From: Anoplolepis gracilipes
Taxonomy: Eukaryota > Arthropoda > Insecta > Hymenoptera > Formicidae
Assembly: GCF_047496725.1 (NCBI RefSeq)
Contig: NC_132985.1
Coordinates: forward strand, 484,001-548,000
Direction of reading: 5' to 3'
Length of the DNA: 64,000 nucleotides
Position 1 is the stretch's first letter, and every line of letters begins with the position of its first letter. Below are positions 13,020 through 25,350 of the stretch, piece by piece. A program made the translations under genes and the position numbers. The notes beneath the pieces are model-generated. The model was not told where the DNA came from and made no database searches. It was given only the letters and a program-made list of their open reading frames with translations.

Positions 13020-14300
13020 CTATCAACACACAAAAGTAAATTCGATCATGCGAATTGTTCGATTTATCATTGATTTTATTGACGTCGGTGAAAATTTAAA
13101 ATTCATTTAAAATTAATTTTTTAATTAATAATTTATCCCAAGTTTTTCTCTGTATATAATTAGAAATAAAGAAATAAAAAATAAAGTTGAGCGATGAAAC
13201 TGATTCTAACATATTACATCATTCTCGTTACATTTAACTATTTTAAAAGTTTAACGAAATAATGTTATATTTACATATTCATAGTTTACACAGAAACTTA
13301 AAATTAAATTTAGCGGTAAACGCGTGACACCACCATGTATTTTATAAACGTTTCTGACATTGCCCACTTTCAAAAGGAAATATTGAAACAGATAATATTT
13401 AAACGCGTGTCATATATTTGAGCCTATAGATACATGTTGGACTTGTTCGCGACGATTGATAAAAATTAAGCGATCATGGAACGGGAGTTATTTTCTTATG
13501 TAAATACGAGACATTTTATTTTGCAACATTTTAGCTTTATGAATATTATGACATTTCTCATATTTTAAAATTTTTATTCATAATTATTACGCTTTCATAA
13601 AAGCAAAATAGTAGTTTTATACTTTTAAATAATTATAATACTCTCAATATTAAACATTATCAGAATACTTTCAAACAATCTTTCAAGAAATCTGCAACTT
13701 GAATCTCGCTTGAGTCGGCTTGAATCTAACCCGGCTATTTTGTGTATATATAAGGGAATTTACTTTATTAAAGATTTGCTGATAAACTTTAATTTTCTTC
13801 CAAGTATCGCGTATCTATGGCAAGATGTTTTCATTTCCCTATTATATAAAGTTCAGCTCATAATCACTTTCATAAACAAACGAAGCAACAGTCGCCGTGT
13901 TGTAATAACAACGTGAAATGAAATTATTCAGAGTAGTCGCGAAGCAGCATAATGCATAATAAAATAAAGCTAAATAAACAGTCAATATACAATATATGTA
14001 TATCGCTCGGAGCCATAGCGAGATCATCCGCAAATATCATTTTTGAATGTTGACAGACACAAGCTTAATTGCCTTGTAATTGCGCTTTGAAAAGCCAAGT
14101 ATCTTTGATATTCGAATAAAATAAAATGTTCAGCCCGAGGCGGATCACCTTGTCGGGACAATGGTAATAGCCATACTCTTTGTAATTGAAATTTTCAAAG
14201 TTCCGAGCACCGAGCACAAGTTACGCTTACGTTTCAAAGAGAACGAAGAAATGATAGAATCGCGGTGTGATGCAATCGCCGAATGCAATTTTTAACTCAC

Positions 14301-14340
14301 CTACACAAACCACTCGTCTTTCTGGCTGGAGGAGATGTCA
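14301..14340 (-). CDS. Neto-like gene: 40-nt micro-exon, alternative tail
   Basis: This is a micro-exon with a very good acceptor (TTCTTTTATCTTTCAG) and a consensus donor (GTGAGTT). Its reading depends on the exon before it. Spliced straight from the TM exon it reads LTSPPARKTSGLC with two bases over, which continue into the exon at 13019. In the alternative frame left open by the Gly-rich exon it reads SDISSSQKDEWFV and ends in a TAG that is the last triplet before the donor. After the Gly-rich exon in its preferred frame it would be 3' UTR. The splice sites make it a convincing exon; which frame is used cannot be settled by eye. Confidence 0.5.
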
Positions 14341-15164
14341 CTGAAAGATAAAAGAAAGATGTGTTTCAATTAACATCGTATTCAGATCACAGATAACGAT
14401 TAAAATAGTGTATGTATTTTCCATGTAACTCTTATTGAAAAAATATGTCGCGGTGCACAAGCAAAATAATATTGAAAAATTCCATAAAAATTAGAGTAAC
14501 ATTTTTCTTTCAGTCTAAAATCAAATAATTGCGTGTTATTTAATTTTTTTATTTATCGGAGAATAAAAGAATATTTTATAAACGTCTATTCGTTTCAACA
14601 CCCGATAGATTTTTTTATTATATCAAATGTAGACCCTCACGAGAGTGTGTTTTTTTAATAGTTAGAGAGACAGAGTTAAATTGGTAGTAGATTCGTCTAT
14701 TAGCGTCGCGCAACTCGAAACGTTTTCTATATCTCTCGAATTTCGCACAGTGATGTTTTTGCAATTTGAATTTATGATAAAAGAGTAATAGGTTTTCAAG
14801 GATCTAGGTAATGATGTATCAAAAGCAAAAACGGATTCGATCCTTTTTCGATTGGTTGGAAAAAGTGCTCTTTTGATTTCTCTCGATTCTAATCTAAATG
14901 TTATAAAAATAGTCTATGACTGTGATCGAACCTCTGGTGGTGTCCGCCAGTTTTTATCTGCATCTATATATAACGTAGAATAGGCGGAATCGAAGATCTT
15001 TTTTTATTGCCCTGTAAAATAAGTTACGACCTGCTCTTTTTTACACGAGAATAAGTACGTTAGAGAGTCATTTTATTGCGATTACAAATTCTCGTTGACA
15101 TATATTGTCAGAAATTTTCAAACTCTTGGTAATATAAAAGTTCAAATATATATATATATATATA

Positions 15165-15406
15165 CAGTACCGGCTAAAAGTATATCACCTTTAGGATTTT
15201 TGAGCATAAATTTAATTTAATTTACTTACTTATAAAATTAATTTTTTATATTATTAAAATTAAATTTTTATATTATTTTATGAAAAATATTTTATTTAGT
15301 AAGTTGTATTTACTATCAAAACATATATTATGATATTATAAATATCCATGCACTTTAAATAAAATACTCAAAAATACTAAAGGTGATATATTTTTGGCCG
15401 GTACTG
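15165..15406. mobile_element. Tc1-like MITE with terminal inverted repeats and TA target site
   Basis: The left end CAGTACCGGCTAAAAGTATA and the right end TTTTTGGCCGGTACTG are inverted copies. The match extends inward for about 40 bp (ATATCACCTTTAG...TTTTTGAG). The element is flanked by TA on both sides (15163-15164, 15407-15408). A CAGT start and TA duplication are features of Tc1/mariner elements. At 242 bp with no ORF it is non-autonomous. It lies in the intron between the Gly-rich exon and the micro-exon of the Neto-like gene. Confidence 0.85.
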
Positions 15407-15709
15407 TATATGATTAAATATAAAACTCTCAAAAAATTATTTCAGTCTCGGAAAATGACATTATTGGTAAACTTTTAATGTTTTATATACCTTTCAACCA
15501 AAAAAAAATACTGACGATTACATAAGTTTTTTATTAAATATATATATACTCTAAAACTTTGTTTCATGTTACTTATTTAACAAAAAACTTATATAATCGT
15601 CAGTATGTCTTTCTGATTGAAAGGTATATAAAATACTAAAAGTTTAACACAATAATGTCATTTTCCGAGACTGAAATAATTTTTAGAGAGTTTTATATTT
15701 AATCATATA
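15407..15709. mobile_element. Foldback element: 303-bp near-palindrome
   Basis: Left arm 15407-15545 and right arm about 15573-15709 are inverted copies, nearly identical by eye. Shared landmarks are TATATGATTAAATATAAAAC, TTATTTCAGTCTCGGAAAAT, GACATTATTG, TATATACCTTTCAA and ATACTGACGATTA. They are separated by a loop of about 27 bp. There is no ORF. It abuts the Tc1-like MITE exactly at the TA. In a transcript it would fold into a long hairpin. Confidence 0.8.
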
Positions 15710-15943
15710 TATTTACACTTTTATTTTTTTATATCTTTTGATAATTGTATTATCATTCTTCTCTTCAGAATTTCTTTGTACGTTAAAGAGAATAATAAAG
15801 TTATTCCAAATATTCGGATAATATTGCGCGGATACGGTTGAAAAAAATGACAAAAGCTAACAACACACACAATCCTTCTTGATTAAAAAAATAAAAGAAA
15901 GACACGTATTTGCGGAAGAAAAAAGATATAGAAAATATCTCAC

Positions 15944-16192
15944 CTATCGGAACCATGGCTCCTCACTTTGCCTGGCAGTAGAGGCGGACCCGGGCCGCGC
16001 TGTGCCCGAGCCTGAGGCCCGCAGGGCGCAGCCAGTTTCCCGGCCGTGGCAGGGTCGTGGCCCCCATTACTCCGGGCGCAATCCCCGAGCCGTAATTCCC
16101 CAGGGGTCCCAGAGTGCCGGTTGTGCCCTTCAGCGTGGTCATGCCCATTGGTAGACCGGCGCTTGCTCCGTTCGATCCGTACATCTGTTGCA
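15944..16192 (-). CDS. Neto-like gene: Gly-rich cytoplasmic exon with stop codon
   Basis: This GC-rich 249-nt exon lies in AT-rich surroundings, with acceptor GGTATTTTAG and donor GTGAGAT. Joined to the TM exon (spare T plus TG gives Leu) it reads LQQMYGSNGASAGLPMG, continues Gly/Thr/Leu/Pro-rich, and stops at TGA 15965-15963, only 19 nt before the donor. That predicts a cytoplasmic tail of about 100 residues after the membrane. Two oddities stand out. The exon is a multiple of three, so including or skipping it does not alter downstream phase. A second frame is also open across its whole length and would run into the 14301-14340 micro-exon to end SQKDEWFV at a TAG. The Gly-rich frame is preferred because its phase matches the TM exon. 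No known tail motif is recognised. Confidence 0.6.
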
Positions 16193-18532
16193 CTAAAATA
16201 CCGTAAGACACATCAGTCCCGCCACACCACCCGCATCCCTCTCGACGATAAGCTCGACTTTTCTTTTACATTTTTCGCGTAGTTACTGTAGAGGGACATT
16301 CTACGCACAGAATTCAAGATAATATAACGATATATTTATTCTCTTCTTATACACAACATTTACAAAAAAAATAGATTTGTCGTAACATTTTTTTTTTAAA
16401 TCTGACAGAATGCAGAGGGAAAGATGTTTGAGATTCCAGAACTGCGTTTACGCTATCGTGAACTTATAGCAGAGTTTAAACTGCAATCTCATTGTGAATA
16501 GTTGTATCTAAATATTTATATATCATTATTATCATTTGTTAGCATTGTAAATCTTTTACTGTCGTTTGTTGTAAAGTTTTATTTATCGATGAAATATGAT
16601 GAAAATTATTCCAAATATGCAATAAAACAAACAGAAACCTTGGTACTATTACGTTTCATATCATAAATCGAAATTTTAAATGCATCTTTTTCTAAAAAAA
16701 AAAAAAAAAGAAAAAAAAATTAGCACGACATAACTGTAAGAACGAGATTAAAAATTCTGCAGCGCAACATTTTTGACGTTCGCATGTATACAATCTATTT
16801 TCCCGTCGTGACAGCGACACGCATTGCGCTTTTCCGCGCGCGATTACGCGGCGAATTTTCCGGCGCTCTTTCAGCCGTCACTTATCTGCGAATGGACGAA
16901 CGGGATAAACTTTGCTTTATACGCGGATCTGGGATCCGGGTCAAGCGGATTTTGCGAACTACGGCTGAGGAAACGCGGTTAACGTTCCCGGCGATTTTTC
17001 GGCGCACGGAACGTGATGTCGCGCGAAAGCGTGAAATCTACGCGCGGAACGTGACAGGGATAAGAGGCGACCGGGTGATCTTTGGAAGGCACTCGACAAA
17101 GTTGCATGTATTTATGGTTAACTATGCAAAAGTTTGGACGATTTCGAGCGGCCGCGGCCGTGGCCGTACGTCAGAACACGGCTTCTGACGTCTCTCGCGA
17201 ATTATGCCGGAGCGAAAGCCGAGAACGTGAACGGTGTTAAAGTCCATCTTTCTCCCCATATAGGAATGCAATTTCCAGCAAGCTCCAACAAATTCCAAGC
17301 AACCGCCAACCCGTTACGCATATAATTTTTTACACCGTATCATATTTCCTGATACTATTCGCTATTTGCATTTAATCATATATTTATTATTTTTTTATTT
17401 AAACAAAAATTGGCATTATATACATGTAATAATTTTTTTGTAAACGACAAATGATAAAGTTTGTGCAATTTCGAATATTTTTTTGATAATTTTCAATAAA
17501 TTTTTATTTATCACGTTTAATCAAATTGATTCGTGAATCGAAGCTGTATCTAATTAGAGAAATGCAAATGATAAAATATTTTTAAAAATTGGTTTCAAAA
17601 TGGTTGGATTAAATAACAAAAAATGATTAGCTTGATATTCTTTGCGTTTTTACCGACACAATATTTTTAGCACAAATAAGCGTAGTGTTAAATATATGCT
17701 TGGACTATGGAAGCTATTACGGTGCGCGACTTTAGAAATTTGAGACAACGCGTAATAGCTTGATGAAAGTTTCGACTTCATATGTATCACGTGCAAACGA
17801 CGGTGTCGCATTGTTGATTTAAGATGAATCGTCGAGTACGTTTCAACATAAATACTAACTATTCATTATGAGATGATTGCAGTAGTAATTCATCATTTTA
17901 CAGATGCAAAAACGATATATACCTTCGCTAATAGGAGCAATTTAAATCAATAATTCTTCGGCTAGTTGAAAAACAATCTGTTGCATAATCAAACGATTAA
18001 TTGCTCTCTATCGTATTACAAATTCGATGGTGCAGTTTGACTCATATGACAGGACGATAATAGTGTTATATTACATTATGCCAGAGGATATAGCATAGTA
18101 TGCGTTTCTCATATTTTTGTGAAAACGTTGCACCGCTTATGATATATTACTCTATTATACGTTTTCGCTGCATAGCTTGAATTTTAAACGGTTGTAATGA
18201 CGATCAATACGGCGCGATATAAAGAGGGGGATTTATTACACTGTACCGCGTTTAAAAGGATGAATTTTTGTGATTCTCGTAACTTTGCATTTACGTATAA
18301 CGTTAATATCATAAATAAAAGGAATGAGTTTGTGCCGCAAGTCATATTCCTATCGGCGACAGTAGCCTCGATTATTTTAGATAAGAAGTGCAGATATTAC
18401 GGTAATTAGTAACTATCATCTGATATTTTATCCGGCGAATAATTACGCGAATATTCGGGCGTTTTAAGAAAAAGCGAGAATGCGTGATCTTTTTTAATTC
18501 AAAATGTCACTCACAGGCAAGAGGTGTGCATT

Positions 18533-18634
18533 TCACAACGAAATTCCCATCTCATCCATAAAGGAAGCGAGCCATTTTTTGGCCTCTTTGACAACGTCGG
18601 CGTTTTCCGTAAATTCGCTGTTCGCGGACGACAT
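18533..18634 (-). CDS. Possible small ORF peptide, 33 aa, acidic helix
   Basis: A short minus-strand ORF opens with a good start context (TGAAAAATG, itself preceded by an in-frame stop). It codes for 33 residues beginning MSSANSEFTENADVVKEAKK and ending WLASFMDEMGISL. Composition and codon pattern (GCG, GAA, GCC, GTC, GAG) look coding. The peptide could form an amphipathic acidic helix. It lies in the third intron of the Neto-like gene on the same strand. It could be a microprotein, a conserved exon of an unrecognised gene, or chance. No family is recognised. Confidence 0.25.
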   Translation of the reverse strand: MSSANSEFTENADVVKEAKKWLASFMDEMGISL

Positions 18635-21135
18635 TTTTCAAGGTATCGAAAAAAACGGTCGGCGCAGCTTTAGAGAACGTCGTTTGCTTAAAAATTTATG
18701 ATCGATGTCGAAATTGTAAAAGAGCTATGAAATTGGCTTTAAGAAACTAGAGAGAAGGGATTTTTTTTTTCTTTTTTTTTTTACGATCAACGAATTTATG
18801 TCCTTGTTGTTTAAACATTATTTCGCGACATGAAATTTTTACAAACAGATATATATTGTATATGTGTGTGTATATATACAATACAATAATCTAAAGTGCT
18901 ATGATAAGTTTTATCGTGGCAATTATCATGTTGTTTGATAACTGTTTGATTACTGATTAATAATAAGTATGTTATCGTTTGTATTAACTTGGGTTTTTTT
19001 ATCTTACAGAACGATCCGTTATGTAATAAAGCCACGTATAGAGTCATGTAAAACTTGAATTCATTAGTTTAAAGTTTGAAGTTTAAGATAGAAGTTACTA
19101 CGTTTAATAATTTTAAAATTAGTTGAATACATTTTTCTCCTTTCATTACACGATAGATTTAATTTTTCAATTTCGTAAAATTGACATCAATTTCTCTGTG
19201 TACCTATACATATAGTTGTACTAGCATCAAAATGTAACATTTGCAAAGGGCGATTTTAGATTTCCGGATAATGCTCTGTTCTCTTAAGCAGCCATCCGAG
19301 ACTGCATACACAGAGCGCAATCACGTGATGCAAGTTACGTGGCAGTTGGAATACAACAGTGCCAAAAGTGAGCTCTCCAAGCTGACGGACGAGTGCAGTT
19401 TGGAATATGCATGAGATTGTAGTCGGTGGATGATCACGTTTTCCGGGATCTGATCTCCTTGCAATCTCCATATGCGCTATAAAGGGCTTTTAGCGAAATC
19501 GCCAACAAAACCGACGACGCCCAGTAATAACGGTATACTCGTACAACGGATCATCGTGAAAATGGCGCGAGAGAATGTTGCGTTTATTCCGGAATAACTG
19601 GCGTATTGATTTCTCGGCAATTGGGGTCACGTAATAGCCATAATTCTCAGATTTCGTCGCACAGACGTCACTTTGATAAAAATAATTTTTGCAGCACGGC
19701 TCGAAAGAGAAAAGGGTAGTTATTTTAACCCTAAAACTTGTGACATCAATTCTTTTTCTATATTTTTACGCATTTTTTGTAGATATGTAAGTAGAAATAT
19801 CACGTCTCAAGATAAAATGTGTCAAATCGATGTCTAATAGCGAGCTATTTAGAGCTGCGGGAAATAAATGATAAAAAGGCCTTTTTTTCTAATAATAATT
19901 CAGCTAATTTCAAATTAAAATGGAAAATTTTTACCTCTCAATTTTATAAATGGATATACAGTATATGTATTACGAAAACAATTTATATAATTTTAAATAT
20001 TACATTAGAAAATTGAAAATATAATTTTATTCATTTTCATTTGCGATTGCGAATTAACAAAAAAGAGAGAGAGAAAATTTTATTTCTAGATTATGCTTAT
20101 ATCAGTAATCGGACAGTGATTTCTGATGAAAGAACCGAATATGTGATAGGTATCAGATAATGATTTTCGCCGATAATGAGCTTATGCCGCGACATGATTA
20201 TTACGTCGCATAATTATTATTCATAATTATTGAACGTGCTTATACACGGACGATATCTGCAATAACGATAATTGGTGATCATCCAAAGACGAGTAATTTA
20301 TATATTGTCGTCTTAATACGTTGCATCGTAAATTTACTTAGTGTGGCAATATTCGCGGCTTATAAAAATTATTATTAAAGTGATCTGACGTATAGTCGAT
20401 ATAAATGGTTGAAGTGATTTTGAACATTTTGGAACTCTATAGGTATTATATTAAATCGCCCCTTTGTAGTACGTCATCGATGTATATCCAGTTTCATTGT
20501 ACTAGAATTAATAGAAAACTGAATTTCATATTTGGAGCATATAGAAAGCTGAAAGCTTCGTGCATTTGAATAACATCGATAAATTTTTTGATAATGCAAA
20601 TTTGATTGATAAATATTTTAAATATTTTTTGTCAGTAATTGTTACTTGATTGTCAATTTAAAAAATTACGGAAACAAATTTAACGACTTTTGAACATGAA
20701 ATACGGAAAACTCATATCTTTTGCGATGTGAAAATTTAAATGAATTTGTACGTTTATCTCTCAATTTGCTAGTTTATCTCTCAATTTTACAGATACATAC
20801 ACTTTTTTTTTTTATAATCAACAGTTTTTTACGCAGACATAATCGATAAGGCCAAAAAGAAATTATTTTCTGAAGTTCTTGAAATGCTGTCAGACGTATA
20901 ACATCATGACTCGCAAATCTTACGAAAGAAATTTGCCCGTTCACGAAAATAACCCCGGGGTAAAGTAAACAACCGAGGCGGAGAGCTAAAGTAATGCGTG
21001 GCTAATACGAATTCCGCGGTAAAGTTTTATTAAATTATATTCCACTCGGCGAATTCAAATTATCTCGGATACTGCGCCTGCGAGGGCACGCGTATATATT
21101 CACCCAAGAGAAACATATTTGTCTGTATATATTTG

Positions 21136-21174
21136 CGTGTGTATGTGTGTGTGTGGGTGTGTGTGTGTGTGTGT
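21136..21174. repeat. GT microsatellite with interruptions
   Basis: (GT)n interrupted by AT and GGT, within the third Neto-like intron. Confidence 0.9.
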
Positions 21175-22497
21175 ACGGGATACCAGAGTAAATCATGGAA
21201 AGTGGACTACATAGGATTTTCCTCCTATATTTTTATTTTTTGCGCTCAACGTCGAGTATATCGCTGGACACAGTATCGCGTGATATACCTCCGCTTAAAA
21301 TGTGAATGGAAAAAAAAAAAAAAAAAAGAGAAAAATTGTTTCGAGTGAAACTGTTAGCTTCATAAAATTTTTAAAAACAATATATTTCAAAAAAAAAATT
21401 GTTTAAGATGATATTATTATTGTGTATCTCTTTCGTGTATATATATATATATATATATATACATATGTAGCGTTAAATTTGAAGATTTCTTTAACGATTA
21501 ATTTCTCCTATGTTTCCTACAAATAAAAAAATTGCTATGAAGCTTTGCCGTCCTCGAAATAAGTTTCTCTCATTTAATCTCCACTTTACGCTGTGTCGAG
21601 ATAACAAAATATCCGCTCATTGTGATTCAGTCTGTGCAAGAATTGCACATACATTTGGCATTTTTGTTCGACAAGTTTTCCCTCCTTTTTCTTCTCTATC
21701 TTCATTTCTTCCTGCTTCTCATTCTACCCTGCATTTTTCCCCGAAGACTTCTCGCGTTCTATCCGAGATTTCTAGCCGAGATTGGCATTCTTGCGCATCT
21801 CACGGAGAGTGGCGCGAGCGCGAGCCAGCGGCGCCCTTTCCATCAACCCTTTTCTCGACGATTCGATGCGATGGCGAGAATGCGGAATTGCGGCCGGTAA
21901 GGATGCGCATTTCTCCGCCTAAGTTTAAATTGTGTACTCGAGGAAACGGTTCGCCCAACTATTCAAGCAACTTTTAATACAACCGTTGTTGGCCGCTCAC
22001 AAAGTATGATAAATCAGTCAGCTCTTCCATTCGTAAATGAAAAGAGAGCAATGAAACGGATAATTTCGTTCAATCTGAATTTTTTTTTTTTTTAAATACG
22101 CGCCTTATGTGTTCGAGAAGGATAACATTCAATTGGTCGACAAAAATGTTACTCAGACATTTTAGAGACGACATTTAAATGCGTAGTCCTTGGGTGTGTG
22201 CTACAAAAAAAATGTTTTTTTTTTTTTTTAATATGAAAAACTTTTTCTTTAATTAAAAAAAAAAAACAATACATTAAAATTTACTTTCAAAATTGTGCGC
22301 TGATTTATGACACCTGCTCACGCCGATTTCGCATTCGAAAGAAACTCGTTCAAAGTCAATTTAAGAGTCTTAATTGGGTAGACGCGCGGGGCGACGATCT
22401 TGCGGCTTAATCGCAAATTAGTCGGGCGCAACCTGTTGCTGGGACGCAGGATTTGTCGTTCAGTTTTAAGCTATGACGATTGAGCTTTCTCGAGAAA

Positions 22498-22498
<1 letters not shown>

Positions 22499-22548
<50 letters not shown>
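22499..22548. repeat. GA microsatellite, about 50 bp
   Basis: Uninterrupted (GA)n in an intron. It creates a false Ser-Leu ORF on the minus strand. Confidence 0.97.
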
Positions 22549-22550
<2 letters not shown>

Positions 22551-24463
22551 TACTCGCTGTCTCGTGCTTTTTACCCCAATCATTCTTGCCGTCACGTAGT
22601 CGGTAACGAGGGTCTCGTTAGTTGCTAACGAATTGTTTGGATACAATCGTACGAAATCTCCTTCCCCTCCCTCTGGGACGTGTTCCTCGTATTCATTAAC
22701 ATTCGAATCAGGTCGGTTTGTATTTCAAATGCTTTGATACTGCGGATTAAGTTGATTGGATTATATTATATGAGGGATTCTCCAGGAACGAGGTTAATCA
22801 ATTGGCTATATGGGTACACAGAGATAGAAAAAGGGGAAGAGAGAGGAAAAGATCACAGTGATGTCATTCCGTAATTTAGAGCAAGCAGTTTCCTCTGGAA
22901 ATTAAAGGCATTTCAGGCTCGTTCAAACTGTTATAATTAAAGCCATAAAAATGCTACAAATTTACCAACAATAAGAATTAAAGTTATAGTAATATAAATA
23001 TCATTATGATGATATAATCTTACTTATAATTATGATTATATTATAATCATGTAAAGTATACAATTTATTATATATCGTAAATTATAGAATTATTATTATA
23101 TCGTATAATCATTATTTTGTCGTGAAAAACAAAAATATAAACTTAACGAATACATGTATAATTTAATAAATTAGATTTTTTTAAACGGGATTTAAAATTA
23201 AATATAAGCTAATGATTAAACCAAATAACATAGTCTTGATTAAGAAAATACTGTAAATTTGACGAAAGAGAGAGAGAGAGAGAGATTTTATTTATTCTTT
23301 ATTGGACATAATATATGTATATTGTATATAATTGGACGTGTATATACATATGTATAATGTATATGCTTACTATTAAAAGCTTACATTCGTATAACGGACC
23401 ATACATATTGAGATGCGTTAATTTAAAGATTTGAACTTATAAAAAATATTTGTTTGTGGAATTTAAGCAAAATATAATCAAAATCATAGAACGTCTAACA
23501 TTTTTATTCATTTAATTTGTAATATTTAACTTGATATTTATAAAATATATCTAAAATATAATAAAATATTTAATAAAAGTAAAATTATTATCAAATAAAA
23601 TCTTCAAGTAGTTTAATAGTTCAATAATTAACCTAGTGAGATTATATTTTCTAAAATTTTCTTTATCTTCCAACAATAAGCTATTTTTGTCCAAATATAA
23701 ATAATATTAAATATTAATTATGATATCATTATGTAAGCATCATAAATATTAAATAGAATATCAAATATCTTATAAATAATGCATTGACTGGCCAAAAAAT
23801 AATAAAATGTTGACTTACATATTAATTTTGACAAATTTAACAAAAATATAACGAAAATATCTTTGTAAAAATTAAATTAAGATAAAAATAATCGAGAAGC
23901 AATGTCTTTTAACTCTCTCAGAAATTGTTTTTCATAGTTCTCTGTTACTCGGATAATAAGTCTCAATTTACTGAGATCGATCCTCGAAAATCTAACAGAA
24001 TCATTCACAAGGCTTCCGGTCTTCCCTTATGGCACTATTTTCTTTATATCGAATACTTTGATATATTCTCGACGAAGGTACAAGTAAAAAGATAAAAATC
24101 ACGAAAGGTTCAGACAAAAAATTCTGCGCAACATACCGCATTACTACCTGCCGATCCACATTTAATTTCTAAACTAGTATTATGTAATAGTGTATTAAAA
24201 TATCAGAAATATATCATATATATATATATATATATCTTATGATGCAAAGACAGGCATTTATCGATTATTAAGAAATAATTATAGAATAATATATATAGGA
24301 AGGGGGCAAGATTGATTAAGGAAAGCCTGCAAATTTGGCAATATTGAAACCTGACAATATCACGAAAATATTATACATATGTCAGGAAAGAGAAACAGTT
24401 TAAATAGGCAGATAAATGGATAGATTGTTGGCTATATATTAGACAGACATGTAGATAGATAGA

Positions 24464-24676
24464 TTATTGACAAACTGCTAAATGGTTACAGATACTTTTT
24501 ATTTGAGCGTCGTACGCGTTGGATCGATAAGAAATTGTTTCGTTTGCGAGTATGTCGCAGTCGTCGTGTTCGCCCCACTTCTCAGGTTTGGCGAGATATC
24601 GATTAGCAGGTCCCGGTAGTTGTCTGACCTTGACATGCTGGACCCTCTCGCGCAGCATCGTAAGACCACGTAACAT
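24464..24676 (-). CDS. Small uncharacterised ORF, 70 aa, coding-like
   Basis: This is an unrecognised minus-strand ORF about 0.7 kb downstream of the lipase. It starts MLRGLTMLRERVQHVKVRQL, a basic amphipathic start resembling a mitochondrial targeting peptide, and continues with LAKPEKWGEHDDCD. Codon choice for the first 55 or so codons favours G or A at position one and C/G endings, unlike the surrounding AT-rich intron. A second minus frame overlaps it from a non-ATG start and ends earlier. The last residues (SICNHLAVCQ) look less coding-like. A weak donor (GTATCT, just after CAAATAAAAA) could mean this is a first exon rather than a whole gene. No homology is recognised; a small mitochondrial protein is only a guess. 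Confidence 0.35.
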   Translation of the reverse strand: MLRGLTMLRERVQHVKVRQLPGPANRYLAKPEKWGEHDDCDILANETISYRSNAYDAQIKSICNHLAVCQ

Positions 24677-25350
24677 TTTCCCAAATTGACAAAGAAAGGT
24701 CTCGTGAGACTTTACTCGATACTGACCGTCGACCGTTCATTCATCTACTCTATAGAGACCATAATAATAAAACTCGCAACAAAGTCCGTTCTAGTACTGT
24801 CTCTTCAGCGTTCTCTCACATTCCTTTTCGATATATCTCACAGTTTTTTATATATAAAAAATAATATATACAGATCATGCAGACTACTGCAAAATATATA
24901 GAATTAATTTCTATTTTCATTCTCGTAACGAAAAGAATAATTGCACTGTACAGCAAAGTCTGTTTGTAGTAAATCAATACACGTTACTTTTAAAAGTCAA
25001 CTATAGTCGAGAGAAATTACGTATATCTCTTAAAATTTTAAATATACAAATTTGTAATTAATTATTAATTTAAATATCTTTCTGAAAGTGAAATTTGAAC
25101 ATTTCAAGAGTTATTCGGAGCTTCAAAATTGCGTTGAATGACTTACAATATTTACTCGAGAAAGTACTTCGATATCACCGAGTGATATCTCAATCTTTCA
25201 CCCAACGTCGTATTAATATTGTACGACGAGTCTTACATTTTCGTCGCCCCTTCTCTCGCGCGTTTCATCCCTATAGAATCTCGCGCAGTCTCGTCGTAAT
25301 ATTTTCTACGAGAATAACCGAGAAGAACCGTCGACATTGCTCGCGTGCAA

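Larger units (their letters stand above)
16193..24463. other. Third Neto-like intron, distal part
   Basis: A CpG-rich block at 16780-17330 gives a 134-codon Arg-rich plus ORF without recognisable domains. A moderately CpG-rich block lies at 19250-19650. Otherwise AT-rich, with GT and GA microsatellites. Contains the small ORF at 18533-18634. Confidence 0.6.

Noticed and set aside
16784..17188. 134-codon plus-strand ORF
   Set aside because: Arg-rich product of a CpG-dense block, no domain, another frame open beside it; likely noncoding.
21510..21977. 155-codon plus-strand ORF
   Set aside because: Ser/Phe/Cys-rich with no domain; a second frame is open over the same bases; composition effect.
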